From the NCBI GenBank assembly GCA_964474455.1, contig CAYYSU010000039.1:1-23795 (forward strand): 23,795 nucleotides of DNA, read 5' to 3'. The position numbers and the translations under genes were made by a program. Below the pieces are notes generated by a model that was not told where the DNA came from, did no database searches, and saw only the letters and a program-made list of their open reading frames with translations. Below are positions 1-8,836 of this stretch, one piece after another; the stretch's first letter is position 1, and each line of letters starts with the position of its first letter. Origin of the DNA: BM520 sp964474455. Lineage in GTDB: Bacteria; Bacteroidota; Bacteroidia; Bacteroidales; BM520.

Positions 1-65
1 CTCCGTGAATAACTCAAATTATAACAACTCTGTGTAATTATTAAAATAAAATTAATTCGCCTACA

Positions 66-97
66 TTTATACCATATAATGCAAATAGATAACTTTG
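66..97 (+). promoter_or_regulatory. Promoter upstream of orphan leader ORF and trmO
   Basis: TAACTTTG at 90-97 matches the Bacteroidota -7 consensus TAnnTTTG exactly. A weak -33-like TTTA lies at 66-69, about 20 bases upstream. The predicted transcription start near 103 lies a few bases before the ATG at 112, so the short ORF at 112-195 and trmO would share one transcript. This is a consensus match only. Confidence 0.5.
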
Positions 98-111
98 CGT
101 ATATCCTAAAT

Positions 112-195
112 ATGAAAAAAACTATCTATACAATCCTGCTGCTGATCTTTGTGTCACCAAACCTGCATGCACAAGATGTTGTTTTGAATAAATAA
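112..195 (+). pseudogene. Orphan 27-aa signal-peptide ORF, probable remnant of a secreted-protein gene
   Basis: The ATG at 112 opens a 27-codon frame that is almost entirely a Sec signal peptide: a KK n-region, the hydrophobic core IYTILLLIFV, and a plausible signal peptidase I site after LHA. Only about seven residues (QDVVLNK) follow before TAA. A well-placed -7 box precedes it, and trmO starts five bases after its stop. There is no lipobox cysteine. The likeliest reading is the 5' end of a secreted-protein gene whose body was deleted, leaving its promoter to drive trmO. A genuine tiny secreted peptide or a translated leader is the alternative. Confidence 0.45.
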
Positions 196-200
196 AAGCT

Positions 201-680
201 ATGAACATAGAATATACACCCATAGGGATAATACACACGCCGCACAAAGCACTATCGGGCATGCCCATACAACCTGTAGGAGCAATAAAAACCAAGGGCA
301 CGATACATCTGGACAAACAATATTCTGAAGCGCTGAAAAGTCTGAATGGATTCTCGCATATTTTCCTGATCTATCATCTCCACCGGCAGGAAGGCTGGAA
401 GCAAGTGGTAACACCATTTATGGATGATGTGGAGCATGGCATTTTTGCCACCCGGGCACCATCACGGCCAAATCCCATAGGACTCTCTGTAGTAAAGCTC
501 ACAAGCATACAGGGAGATAAAATAGAGTTTTTCGGTGCAGATATGCTTGATGGAACTCCTTTACTGGATATCAAACCCTACATTCCTAAATTTGACACAC
601 AATCTGATGTCAGGACTGGTTGGCTGGAGAAGAGTGCAGAGAAAGCTGAAAAAATGAAATCAGATAAACGATTTATATAA
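201..680 (+). CDS. trmO: tRNA (N6-threonylcarbamoyladenosine(37)-N6)-methyltransferase TrmO (TsaA-like)
   Basis: The 159-aa protein is a single TsaA/UPF0066 beta-barrel domain. The family signature is clear: GIFATRAPSRPNPIG at residues 80-94 and DGTPLLDIKPY at 117-127. Known family members use S-adenosylmethionine to methylate N6 of t6A at position 37 of ANN-decoding tRNAs, in the cytoplasm. The protein is short compared with E. coli TrmO (about 235 aa), lacking the C-terminal extension; short forms are common in other bacteria and archaea. It starts five bases after the orphan signal-peptide ORF and probably depends on the promoter at 66-97. A small hairpin with a T-run at 700-719 may end the transcript before the SusC gene. 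Family assignment is firm; the exact tRNA targets are inferred. Confidence 0.88.
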   Translation: MNIEYTPIGIIHTPHKALSGMPIQPVGAIKTKGTIHLDKQYSEALKSLNGFSHIFLIYHLHRQEGWKQVVTPFMDDVEHGIFATRAPSRPNPIGLSVVKLTSIQGDKIEFFGADMLDGTPLLDIKPYIPKFDTQSDVRTGWLEKSAEKAEKMKSDKRFI

Positions 681-699
681 AAAATATGGTTGTAAGACC

Positions 700-719
700 A
701 ATCCGATTTAGGATTTTTT
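700..719 (+). terminator. Weak intrinsic terminator after trmO
   Basis: AATCC at 700-704 pairs with GGATT at 711-715 across a six-base loop (GATTTA) and runs into a T-tract to 719. The stem is only five pairs, so it is weak, but it sits correctly between trmO and the SusC promoter. Confidence 0.4.
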
Positions 720-720
720 G

Positions 721-728
721 TTACTTTG
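721..728 (+). promoter_or_regulatory. Possible -7 box of the susCD operon
   Basis: TTACTTTG at 721-728 resembles the Bacteroidota -7 element but has one spacer base too few (TAnTTTG). No convincing -33 element is visible. It lies about 50 bases before the susC-like ATG. A four-codon frame at 767-781 (MKML) ends in a TGA overlapping that ATG, which may be chance. Confidence 0.3.
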
Positions 729-777
729 TAAGGCAAAGCCGTAATATATTCACGGTAGGAAGATAAATGAAAATGCT

Positions 778-3700
778 ATGAAAAGAATCTACATTCTGAC
801 CCTGCTGAGTATTATGCTGGGTTTCATCACACAAGCACAGGAGCTAACCATTTCCGGAGTTGTTTCGTCTTCTGAAGATGGTGAGCTTTTACCAGGGGTC
901 ACTGTTTTCATAAAAGAGAGTTTAAAAGGCACCACAACAGATTTTAACGGAAAATACTCTATTACAGCAACCTCCGGAGATATTCTTCAATTTTCATTCA
1001 TGGGTTATACAACCAGAGAGTTTGAAGTCACCAAACAGACTATTCTGAACGTTGAGTTGTCATCTTCATCACGAAAACTTGATGCGGTGGTTGTAACAGC
1101 ACTTGGCATCAAGCGTGAAAACCGTTCAGTGGGATACACCACTGAATCGTTTAGCGGTGAAGAGATAGAGCGCAGTAACTCCAACAGTGTACTCACGGCT
1201 ATGAGCGGGCGTTCTGCCGGTGTACAGATATCCTCTGCCGATGGTGTGGAAGGCGGCACCACAAGGATTACTATTCGTGGAAACAACAACCTTACTTCCA
1301 AAAACCAGCCGCTCATTGTGGTGGATGGCGTTCCCTTGGAGAACGACCCGGGTCTTACTAACATCGGGCGTGGCCAGGACTGGGGTTCTGCCATTAACAA
1401 TATCAACCAGGCAGATATCGAAAGTCTGGATATCCTAAAAGGACCTACCGCAGCAGCTCTGTACGGCTCGCGCGGTGCCAACGGCGTGGTGTTGATTACC
1501 ACCAAGCGGGGAAGGAAGCAAAAAGGCCTGGGCATAAACTACAGCGTATCACACAGACATACCAACCCTTATCGGTTCCGTGATGTACAGAATACTTATG
1601 GTGCCGGTGGTCCTTTCACAACAGCGGAGCCAACATTTATGCAAGATCAAGAGGGCAACCTCATATATCCTACCGCCACACACACCGAAAATGGTCCCTT
1701 TGGGCTATCGACATCCGAGCTCTTCGGATATTACGGCACAGCGGTCTCCTGGGGCCCCAGGATGGAAGGTCAGATGATCCGCTGGTGGGACGGAGAGATG
1801 CGACCTTACTCTCCACAACCCGACAACATTAAGTTGTACTTCCAGGATGGACACACCACAACGCATAATGTCTCTTTCTCTGGCGGCAGTGATTTTGGAA
1901 CCATGAGGGTCTCGCTGACACGAACCGATAATGAAGCCATAATCCCAAACAGTAACTACAACCAAACAACCATTAATCTGGGTTCCAATATTAATATCAG
2001 TAAAAAGATAAAGAGTGACCTGGCCTTTAGTTACATGAACTATAACCGCCTTAACACACCAAACCTGGGTGAATCGTACAGCTCTTTCAGTAAGGGTAAT
2101 CTATACAGCTGGCCCAGAAGCTGGAAAGGCCTGGAAGCGGAGCACTATGCCAATCCGGATGGTACGCGTAACGAATGGGAAGGAAATTATCCGTTCGAGT
2201 ACGTCTCACCACATTCCTGGTGGAACTTTTATCATAATAACACCACATTAGCACGCGATAAGGTTCTGGGCTCTTTCGCTCTTACCTACGATATCACTTC
2301 CTGGCTTAAAGCCACCGGACGTGTTGGTATGGACTTCACAATAAACCAGTTTACAACACGTAACAATCCCACCGATGCAGCGGGATTACTTAATGGTTTT
2401 TATGAGAATGAAATGGGTCGCGACAAAATAATGAATAATGAATTCCTTATCATTGCTCACAGAGAGAAAATCTTCAATAGTAAAGTAGATGTAAAATGGT
2501 CGTTTGGAGGTACCAAATGGCAGAGAAGAAAGTACGGACTGCGGGGTAAGTCAGGCAAATGGGTCGATTCCTGGTTATATAGTATGACAAACTATGAAGA
2601 TCCTTCACAGGTAATATACTCAGATCCAAATCGCATAAGGGAGTTCTGGTATGAGAAGGACATCAATTCACTATACTCCTTCTTTAATATCAGCTACGAC
2701 AACTATCTCTACCTGGAGTTAACAGGCAGAAACGACTGGTCTTCTACGCTGCCTTCCAATGCCAATTCATACTTCTATCCCTCAGCATCGTTGAGTTTTA
2801 TTCCTTCAGAGGCGTTTAACTTCAGCTCGGATATCTTCAACTTCTGGAAGATAAAAGGATCCATAGCACGCGCTGCTACAGATACCGACCCGTATGCGCT
2901 CGATTTTGTCTATAGCACCAGTACTTTTGGAAACACACAAACAGCTTCGTTGCCATCAATAATCCCGCCTATCGCACTGGCTCCACAGTGGGCCAAATCA
3001 TACGAAGGTGGTACTACCATAGGCATGTTCAACGACAACCTAAACATGGACTTCACATATTATTATATCCTCTCCGACAATCAAATTCTCACACTACCGA
3101 CTCCAGCTTCTTCAGGAGCCGGAGGTATTGTCATTAACAATGGAGTACTTGAAAACCGCGGTTTTGAGCTGATTTTGAATTATGCTATCGTAGAAAAACC
3201 CGGATTGGTGGTTCAAACAGGATTCAACTTCAGTCACAATAAAAACAAAGTAATCAGCCTGGGTGATAACAACGAGCCTCTGATGCTGGGAGATATATGG
3301 GGCCTTAACGGTCCGGCCATCGCAGTTAGAGCCGGAGATGATTATGGTACAATCATAGGATATGACTATGTTTACCATGAAAACGGACAACCAATCATCA
3401 GTGATGATGGCAGGGAATACCAAATCACCGAGTCGCGAGTACCCATAGGAAATGCCTCTCCTGATCTTATTGCCGGATGGAACACCCGATTCTCATATAA
3501 AGGATTTACACTCAAAACCCTGATAGACACCAAAATTGGCGGCGACATATACTGCGGCACTTATGTTATTGGTTTACAGACAGGACAAAGCCCGGAGACG
3601 CTTTTGGAAAGAAACGGCGAAGGGCTGCCATATACTGACGAAGAAGGGAACACCAGAAATGTAGGTGTAATTCTTCCCGGGGTGTATGAAGATGGTACCG

Positions 3701-4038
3701 TAAACGATAAAGTCGTTCACTATTATTTCAAATATATGCCCAATGCCGGAGGCTGGGGGCATTTCATCTCTACGCCGGGGATTCTGGAAAATACCTGGGT
3801 GAAGATGCGAGAAATATCCCTCTCTTATCAGGTGCCGGAAAACATAACGAAAAAAATGAAGGTATTTCAATCTCTCAACATCAATATCGTGGGAAGAAAC
3901 CTGTTCTACATATACTCTTCTCTTCCTGATCATATCAATCCTGAAGGAATTATGGGCGCCGGAAATGCGCAAGGTCTTGAGTGGGCTTCCTACCCCGGAA
4001 CAAGATCATTTTCTTTTGGTATAAATGCTTCATTCTAA
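778..4038 (+). CDS. SusC/RagA-family TonB-dependent outer membrane transporter
   Basis: This 1086-aa protein has the standard SusC layout. A signal peptide covers residues 1-20, cut after TQA. A carboxypeptidase-regulatory-like beta-sandwich follows at about 22-107 (ISGVV, GTTTDFNGKYSI, FSFMGY). A TonB-box-like stretch, LDAVVVTALG, lies near 101-110. The plug domain spans about 115-245, with IRGNNNLTS, PLIVVDGVPL and GPTAAALYGSRGANGVVLITTK. The remainder is the 22-strand barrel, ending in FSFGINASF with a terminal phenylalanine. SusC proteins pair with a SusD lipoprotein to import glycans or peptides across the outer membrane using TonB energy. The SusD gene follows after 12 bases and a PNGase-F-like cargo gene after that, so the substrate may be N-glycans or glycopeptides. 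That substrate is inferred from context. No N-terminal STN domain and no adjacent ECF sigma/anti-sigma pair is present. Confidence 0.95.
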   Translation: MKRIYILTLLSIMLGFITQAQELTISGVVSSSEDGELLPGVTVFIKESLKGTTTDFNGKYSITATSGDILQFSFMGYTTREFEVTKQTILNVELSSSSRKLDAVVVTALGIKRENRSVGYTTESFSGEEIERSNSNSVLTAMSGRSAGVQISSADGVEGGTTRITIRGNNNLTSKNQPLIVVDGVPLENDPGLTNIGRGQDWGSAINNINQADIESLDILKGPTAAALYGSRGANGVVLITTKRGRKQKGLGINYSVSHRHTNPYRFRDVQNTYGAGGPFTTAEPTFMQDQEGNLIYPTATHTENGPFGLSTSELFGYYGTAVSWGPRMEGQMIRWWDGEMRPYSPQPDNIKLYFQDGHTTTHNVSFSGGSDFGTMRVSLTRTDNEAIIPNSNYNQTTINLGSNINISKKIKSDLAFSYMNYNRLNTPNLGESYSSFSKGNLYSWPRSWKGLEAEHYANPDGTRNEWEGNYPFEYVSPHSWWNFYHNNTTLARDKVLGSFALTYDITSWLKATGRVGMDFTINQFTTRNNPTDAAGLLNGFYENEMGRDKIMNNEFLIIAHREKIFNSKVDVKWSFGGTKWQRRKYGLRGKSGKWVDSWLYSMTNYEDPSQVIYSDPNRIREFWYEKDINSLYSFFNISYDNYLYLELTGRNDWSSTLPSNANSYFYPSASLSFIPSEAFNFSSDIFNFWKIKGSIARAATDTDPYALDFVYSTSTFGNTQTASLPSIIPPIALAPQWAKSYEGGTTIGMFNDNLNMDFTYYYILSDNQILTLPTPASSGAGGIVINNGVLENRGFELILNYAIVEKPGLVVQTGFNFSHNKNKVISLGDNNEPLMLGDIWGLNGPAIAVRAGDDYGTIIGYDYVYHENGQPIISDDGREYQITESRVPIGNASPDLIAGWNTRFSYKGFTLKTLIDTKIGGDIYCGTYVIGLQTGQSPETLLERNGEGLPYTDEEGNTRNVGVILPGVYEDGTVNDKVVHYYFKYMPNAGGWGHFISTPGILENTWVKMREISLSYQVPENITKKMKVFQSLNINIVGRNLFYIYSSLPDHINPEGIMGAGNAQGLEWASYPGTRSFSFGINASF

Positions 4039-4050
4039 ATCATCTTTATC

Positions 4051-5637
4051 ATGAAAAAAATAAAAACAACATTCACCGTTGCCATTATGATCCTGATAAT
4101 AGTGATTTCAGGATCGTGTACAAAAGATTTCGAGGATCTCAACAAAAACCCATACTATCCTACAGTAACAACCATAGGGCCGCTTTTTAACAAAGTTGTA
4201 AGCTCATTATGCCTTGGATGGAACGAACAGTTCTACATTCACAACGAAGTACTCTACAGTGAAACTCAGCTTGGCGCTCTCACGCGTGAAGCATGGTCGA
4301 ATATCAGCCTGGGAACAGAAGAGATATGGTCGCAATATTACAATACACTGGCACATATAAGGGATATTGAGCAGAGGCTTCTTGCGATAGAAAACAGCAA
4401 TGCTCCTGATTCACTCAATAATGTGAAGGGTATGCTGAAGATCATTACAGCATACAAAACCTTTCGGGTTACGGATATGTTTGGTGACATCCCATTTTCC
4501 GAGGCCGGGCGTGGCTTCCAGGGTCTGGAGTATCTCCACCCAAAATATGATAGCCAGAGAGAGATATATATATCACTACTGGAAGACCTGAAATGGGCCG
4601 AGGAGAAAATGTCGGAGAGTTATACCTGTGAAAATGGCGCACCCATGTTTAGCATCTCAGAGTATGACAACCTCTTTGCCGGGGATATCAGAAGGTGGAG
4701 AAAGTTTGCTAACTCCATGCGTCTGCGCTATGCCATGCGTATCTCAAACGTTGAACCGGAGATTGCCGGTGAAATTATCGTGGAGATAATCGACGGAAAC
4801 CTGCCTGTAATAGGCGAAGACGAAGACGTGGTGATGATGCCGGAAGCGCAGAATTGGCTTAAGACAAGCACGAACTGGTCGTTCAGGGAGCATAAAAATC
4901 TGCGTATGGGAACAAACTTTTGGAATGCTGTAGCTCAACACGACAGCCTTGACGGAACTGGTATTTACGACCCCAGAGCATTTATCTTCTACGAGACAAA
5001 CAATGATGGTAAATGGGTGGCGTTTCCGCAAAACCCGGAGACAGGAGTTACCCCGTCAGGAGGTATGCCATACCAGTTACACCGCGATATCAACTACACT
5101 ATCAAGGGAAAAGATTGCGTCTATTCACCAATCAATTATTACCTGATACGTGACGAAAACACCATCCCTGAGATTCTCATCACTGCTGCTGAAATACATT
5201 TTATAAAGGCAGAGGCGTATCTCAAGGGCATTGGCTTGCCGCAGGATGAAAACCTGGCGTTGGGAGCATGCTTTGAGGGTGTTATTGCAAGCATGACATT
5301 TTGGGATAACATAAAAGAGAACAGCGGTATATGGATGTATATTGACCCACTATACGAATCAGTGAATCCCTATGATGTTGCCAATACGATATTCTTTACT
5401 GAGGACAAGGAAGCAGAGATATATAAACAAAGATGGCTGGATCTTTTCCGCCAGCCCTGGGAAGCATATAGTTTGTGCCGACGCACACAAGCTACGCCTC
5501 GCGAAGGAGAACCAATGAATCATTTCAGACTACCCTACCCTCCTTCCGAATCCGAACATAACAGCGAAAACTGGTCTGCCCAAACATCAACAATGGGCGG
5601 CGATGACTCATCAATAAAAGTATGGTGGAACAAATAA
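4051..5637 (+). CDS. SusD/RagB-family nutrient-binding outer membrane lipoprotein (SusD-like_2 type)
   Basis: The 528-aa protein begins with a lipoprotein signal peptide ending in the lipobox SGSC, with Cys23 as the lipidated residue. DLNKNPY follows at once, as in the SusD-like_2 group. Further family landmarks are the helical TPR-like stretch around FRVTDMFGDIPFSEAG, ANSMRLRYAMRIS and a C-terminal RWLDLFRQPWEAYSLCRRT block. SusD proteins cap the SusC barrel at the cell surface and capture ligand. It lies 12 bases after the transporter gene and 28 bases before the PNGase-like gene, so the three are probably cotranscribed. SusD-like_2 partners may bind peptides as well as sugars, so the ligand could be a glycopeptide. 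Confidence 0.93.
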   Translation: MKKIKTTFTVAIMILIIVISGSCTKDFEDLNKNPYYPTVTTIGPLFNKVVSSLCLGWNEQFYIHNEVLYSETQLGALTREAWSNISLGTEEIWSQYYNTLAHIRDIEQRLLAIENSNAPDSLNNVKGMLKIITAYKTFRVTDMFGDIPFSEAGRGFQGLEYLHPKYDSQREIYISLLEDLKWAEEKMSESYTCENGAPMFSISEYDNLFAGDIRRWRKFANSMRLRYAMRISNVEPEIAGEIIVEIIDGNLPVIGEDEDVVMMPEAQNWLKTSTNWSFREHKNLRMGTNFWNAVAQHDSLDGTGIYDPRAFIFYETNNDGKWVAFPQNPETGVTPSGGMPYQLHRDINYTIKGKDCVYSPINYYLIRDENTIPEILITAAEIHFIKAEAYLKGIGLPQDENLALGACFEGVIASMTFWDNIKENSGIWMYIDPLYESVNPYDVANTIFFTEDKEAEIYKQRWLDLFRQPWEAYSLCRRTQATPREGEPMNHFRLPYPPSESEHNSENWSAQTSTMGGDDSSIKVWWNK

Positions 5638-5665
5638 AATCACGAACCAAATAAATATCTTTATT

Positions 5666-8179
5666 ATGAAAAAATATAACTTATATCGTACACTAATGTG
5701 GATCATGCTTTTTGCAGTGCCCACATTGACTGTTGCGCAATCAAATCAATATCTGCATTTCGACAGAGTTGACGACTACGTAATTCTTGAAGATGCAGGA
5801 CAATTCCTTGTCAACAAGACAGAGATCTCAATGACGGGATGGTTCTACACCGACGACCTCTCTTATGGTCAGGGGATGATGGGAATTCGTGATGGCTCAT
5901 CGGGTTTCTATATGATTATTCTAAACAATGGTATGATTGAGTGTCGATATGTTAGTTCGGGTGGTTTTCATGAATTAGTGGCTTCCAACTACACCATTGT
6001 TCCTGAGGTGTGGCAGCATTTTGCTTTTATCTATAACGGTAGTTCAATAACTCTCTATGTAAATGGCATTTCAATCGGGTCGAGCGATGCCTCGGGACAT
6101 CTTGAAGCTACCGATTTACCTTTTGCCATCGGGAAGAGCACCCTTGGAGCAGGATATAACTTCGTTTATGGCGGACGCATTGATGAGGTGTCGCTCTGGG
6201 ACAAGGCTCTCAGTGCTTCAGAAATATCTGATATGATTGAAAATGAAATCGACAAGACCTCAGAAGGTCTTTTAGCATATTATAAATTCAACCAGGGTGT
6301 CCCCGGGGGTGATAACACCTCCATCACACACCTTATGAGTGAGGTTGGCGAAGATATGAATGCCGAACTCATGAACTTCGCACTTGTGGGAGAGACTTCC
6401 AACTTTGGCGGAGAGCTAAACCAGGGTTTCCAGGCTATTACCTTTCCGAAGATCCCCAATCATCTCACTATTGATGATCCTTTCGAGATCTTTGCAGAGG
6501 CCAGCTCCGGGCTGGAGGTGATATTTGAAATCGTGGAAGGCCCCGCTACCCTGAATGATAATATTATCACCCTTGACGGTGAGCCGGGAGAAGTAATAGT
6601 AAAGGCCAGTCAACCGGGTGACGAAACATATGACCCGGCAGAAGACCTTATTCAATCGTTTGACGTGCTCGACCCATATACATACGCCCCGGTGGTGGAC
6701 GCACGCAGCCCGCTTGAAGGTGATGTTTATGCACCAAACCTCGATTTTATTCCCTTGAACGCATACGTAGCAATTGACAACCCTGAGTTGTTTAGTGTAT
6801 CGTCTGTTCTTTTCCGAGTAAATGGTCAGATCATATACCCCATGAACTGGTTCAATGGTCATTACATGGCATATTGGCAACCGCCGGCAACCGGAACATA
6901 CACTGTGGAGGTAGAGGCTGAAAATAATTATGGCGCCATAGAGACTCAAACTGCCATTATCAATGTTACTGACCAGGTAACAGATATTGACATCCTCGCG
7001 GTGGATGACGTATGGCTGAATACCGGTAATGTATCTGAAACCGTCGAAGCCGAACTACCATCTTATGCGGGTGCTTTTAATCATATACAGGCCACACTGG
7101 AGGTTAATTGTCCTCCCGGGGGTTGTGGTGAATGGGATCGTGTGGCATCAATTGAGGCTCAGGCTCCCAATGGCGAATGGATTGAGATAATACGCTACAT
7201 CACTCCCTACGGAACAGCGTGCTCACATGCCATTGACCTCACCGATTACGCCTGGATACTACAGGGAAAGACAAAATTCCGTCTCTCATGTGTTACCTTC
7301 GACAACGGATACCTCTGGGATTTGAATTTATTCTATACAGCAGGCACACCGGAATATGCACATAGTTTTGTAAGTAATGTGTGGCATGAGATATTTCCTT
7401 TCGGAGATTATGCCAATCTGCAGCCCGTTGCGCCGGCACATGTCAGTTTCCCCGAAGAGACAGAATCTGCTACCCTGAAACTCGTTAGCTCCGGGCACTC
7501 CTGGGGTGATCTTAACACAGGCAACGCAGCGGAGTTTTATGAAGCCACACATCACATATGGATTGATGGAGAAGAGACTTTTGAACAGCACAACTGGGCA
7601 ACATGCAACCCCAACCCCGATGCGTGTCAGCCTCAAAGCGGAACATGGTTCTACAACCGTGCCGGATGGTGCCCGGGCTCTATTGCTCCATGGTTCGACT
7701 TCAATATGAATCCTTTTGTGGAAAATGGAGAAGTAGATATTGAGTACATATTCGACGAACAGTATGTAGATCTCTGTCATCCTAACCACCCCGACTGTGT
7801 TACCGGAGTAACATGTGACAACTGTGCCGACACATATAACCCGGAACTTCATGTGGCATGTAATATGGTTTTACACTCCTCGGTGCCGTTAAACTATGGA
7901 ACCTTCACCGGAGAAAATGAACCCCAATCATTTATTGAATCAAATATTACGCTCTATCCAAACCCTTCTGCCGGAGACGTAAAAATAATTGTTACCGGAA
8001 AAAATTATGAAAACGGATCCACTCTCGCGCTATTTAACAGCACCGGAGAGATGCTCTTCAACAGAGTTTGGGATGGAACCAGTACAACGCTGCGTATGCA
8101 AGAATATCAAGCGGGTATATATCTTATAAAAGTGATAAATAAAAAACAAACTGAGACTTATAAGCTCATTATTCAATAG
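5666..8179 (+). CDS. Secreted PNGase F-like N-glycosidase with LamG domain and T9SS sorting domain
   Basis: The 837-aa protein has a signal peptide (1-24, VAQ), a LamG/concanavalin-like domain (about 28-235), an Ig-like segment (about 250-433), a peptide:N-glycosidase F-like region (about 437-745) and a T9SS type A sorting domain (about 755-837, starting ITLYPNPSAGD). The PNGase region was recognised by recalled alignment to Flavobacterium PNGase F. GCGEWDR matches TCDEWDR, with Asp491 equivalent to catalytic Asp60. The blocks RYITPY, GTPEYAHS, THHIWIDGEETFEQH and RAGWCPG (Trp668-Cys669) also match. NAAEFYE matches GCAEWCF, so Glu623 corresponds to catalytic Glu206, but the two flanking cysteines are absent. 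The third PNGase F acid, Glu118, aligns by eye with Val543. PNGase F cleaves the amide bond between asparagine and N-glycan. T9SS export would place the enzyme on the surface or outside. Activity is plausible but unproven, and substrate preference may differ. Confidence 0.85.
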   Translation: MKKYNLYRTLMWIMLFAVPTLTVAQSNQYLHFDRVDDYVILEDAGQFLVNKTEISMTGWFYTDDLSYGQGMMGIRDGSSGFYMIILNNGMIECRYVSSGGFHELVASNYTIVPEVWQHFAFIYNGSSITLYVNGISIGSSDASGHLEATDLPFAIGKSTLGAGYNFVYGGRIDEVSLWDKALSASEISDMIENEIDKTSEGLLAYYKFNQGVPGGDNTSITHLMSEVGEDMNAELMNFALVGETSNFGGELNQGFQAITFPKIPNHLTIDDPFEIFAEASSGLEVIFEIVEGPATLNDNIITLDGEPGEVIVKASQPGDETYDPAEDLIQSFDVLDPYTYAPVVDARSPLEGDVYAPNLDFIPLNAYVAIDNPELFSVSSVLFRVNGQIIYPMNWFNGHYMAYWQPPATGTYTVEVEAENNYGAIETQTAIINVTDQVTDIDILAVDDVWLNTGNVSETVEAELPSYAGAFNHIQATLEVNCPPGGCGEWDRVASIEAQAPNGEWIEIIRYITPYGTACSHAIDLTDYAWILQGKTKFRLSCVTFDNGYLWDLNLFYTAGTPEYAHSFVSNVWHEIFPFGDYANLQPVAPAHVSFPEETESATLKLVSSGHSWGDLNTGNAAEFYEATHHIWIDGEETFEQHNWATCNPNPDACQPQSGTWFYNRAGWCPGSIAPWFDFNMNPFVENGEVDIEYIFDEQYVDLCHPNHPDCVTGVTCDNCADTYNPELHVACNMVLHSSVPLNYGTFTGENEPQSFIESNITLYPNPSAGDVKIIVTGKNYENGSTLALFNSTGEMLFNRVWDGTSTTLRMQEYQAGIYLIKVINKKQTETYKLIIQ

Positions 8180-8199
8180 AGTTATACTTCTTTTAAATT

Positions 8200-8217
8200 A
8201 ATAGGTTTTCTATTTTT
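8200..8217. terminator. Weak hairpin between convergent genes
   Basis: AATAG (8200-8204) pairs with CTATT (8210-8214) across GTTTT and is followed by TTT. It lies between the convergent PNGase-like and CYTH genes and could end the plus-strand transcript. The stem is short and AT-rich. Confidence 0.3.
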
Positions 8218-8250
8218 CAGAAAGCTACTTTAAGAATGTATCCACGCACT

Positions 8251-8715
8251 CTACCACTCACGATATGGTCGTTTTGACAGGGATGAGTTGTAATACCGGG
8301 TCTGCCCGGTAACCTCCTCGCCCAGCCATTCCGGCTTTGTGAACTGCTCATTTTCATGGGAAAGCTCTACTTCAGCTATAACGAGTCCTTTGTTATCACC
8401 TTCAAACACATCTACCTCGAAGAGGTGTTTATCAACAGGTATCACGAAGCGTGTTTTCTCAATGATATCGTGTTCACATAGATTCAGAAGTAGCTTTGCC
8501 TCTTCCACACCGATCTCTTTCTCCCATTCAAAACGAGTGGTACCATTCTCATTTCCTGCCCCTTTGACAGTAATAAAACCCTTCTCCCCTTTTATCCTGA
8601 TTCTCACTGTCCGACTCGGGTCAGAATTTAAAAACCCTTGTTTAATAATAAATGAAGCATTTCCAATGGGATTAAAATCCTTGCGAACGAAAAATTTTCT
8701 CTCTATCTCCTGCAT
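8251..8715 (-). CDS. CYTH-domain protein (triphosphate tunnel metalloenzyme family)
   Basis: This 154-aa protein begins MQEIERKFFV, which contains the ExExK signature (EIERK) of CYTH/TTM proteins. Charged strand motifs line the tunnel: RTVRIRIKG, GFITVKG, RFEWEKEI, KTRFVIP, FEVDVFEG and IAEVELS. The family binds triphosphate and divalent metal; members hydrolyse inorganic tripolyphosphate or thiamine triphosphate, and a few make cAMP. Single-domain forms of about 155 aa are usual in Bacteroidota and resemble tripolyphosphatases, but the substrate cannot be read here. The frame is open back to 8844, but the domain starts at 8715 and a -7 box sits just upstream at 8722-8729, so the shorter start is chosen and the apparent overlap with the fucosidase gene disappears. 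It interrupts the glycan locus and shows no functional tie to it. Confidence 0.85.
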   Translation of the reverse strand: MQEIERKFFVRKDFNPIGNASFIIKQGFLNSDPSRTVRIRIKGEKGFITVKGAGNENGTTRFEWEKEIGVEEAKLLLNLCEHDIIEKTRFVIPVDKHLFEVDVFEGDNKGLVIAEVELSHENEQFTKPEWLGEEVTGQTRYYNSSLSKRPYREW

Positions 8716-8721
8716 AGTAAG

Positions 8722-8729
8722 CAAAATTA
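8722..8729 (-). promoter_or_regulatory. -7 box of the CYTH gene
   Basis: Read on the minus strand, TAATTTTG is a perfect TAnnTTTG element ending seven bases before the chosen ATG at 8715. This implies a very short or absent 5' leader and supports the short start. No clear -33 element is seen. Confidence 0.45.
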
Positions 8730-8836
8730 CATTTTTCTCTATCCTGTTTCTATTATGAGCATAAAAAAGATCTTTATAATCCAAAAAAATCCATAAAATC
8801 TCCGATATTTGCCCAAAGCACGTAAATTCATTCACC

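Noticed and set aside
1005..1535. 176-codon minus-strand frame inside the SusC-like gene
   Set aside because: It is antisense to the conserved plug domain and has no motif or start signal.
8804..8811. GATATTTG as the -7 box of the fucosidase gene
   Set aside because: It lacks the two-base spacer between TA and TTTG, so it does not fit the consensus.
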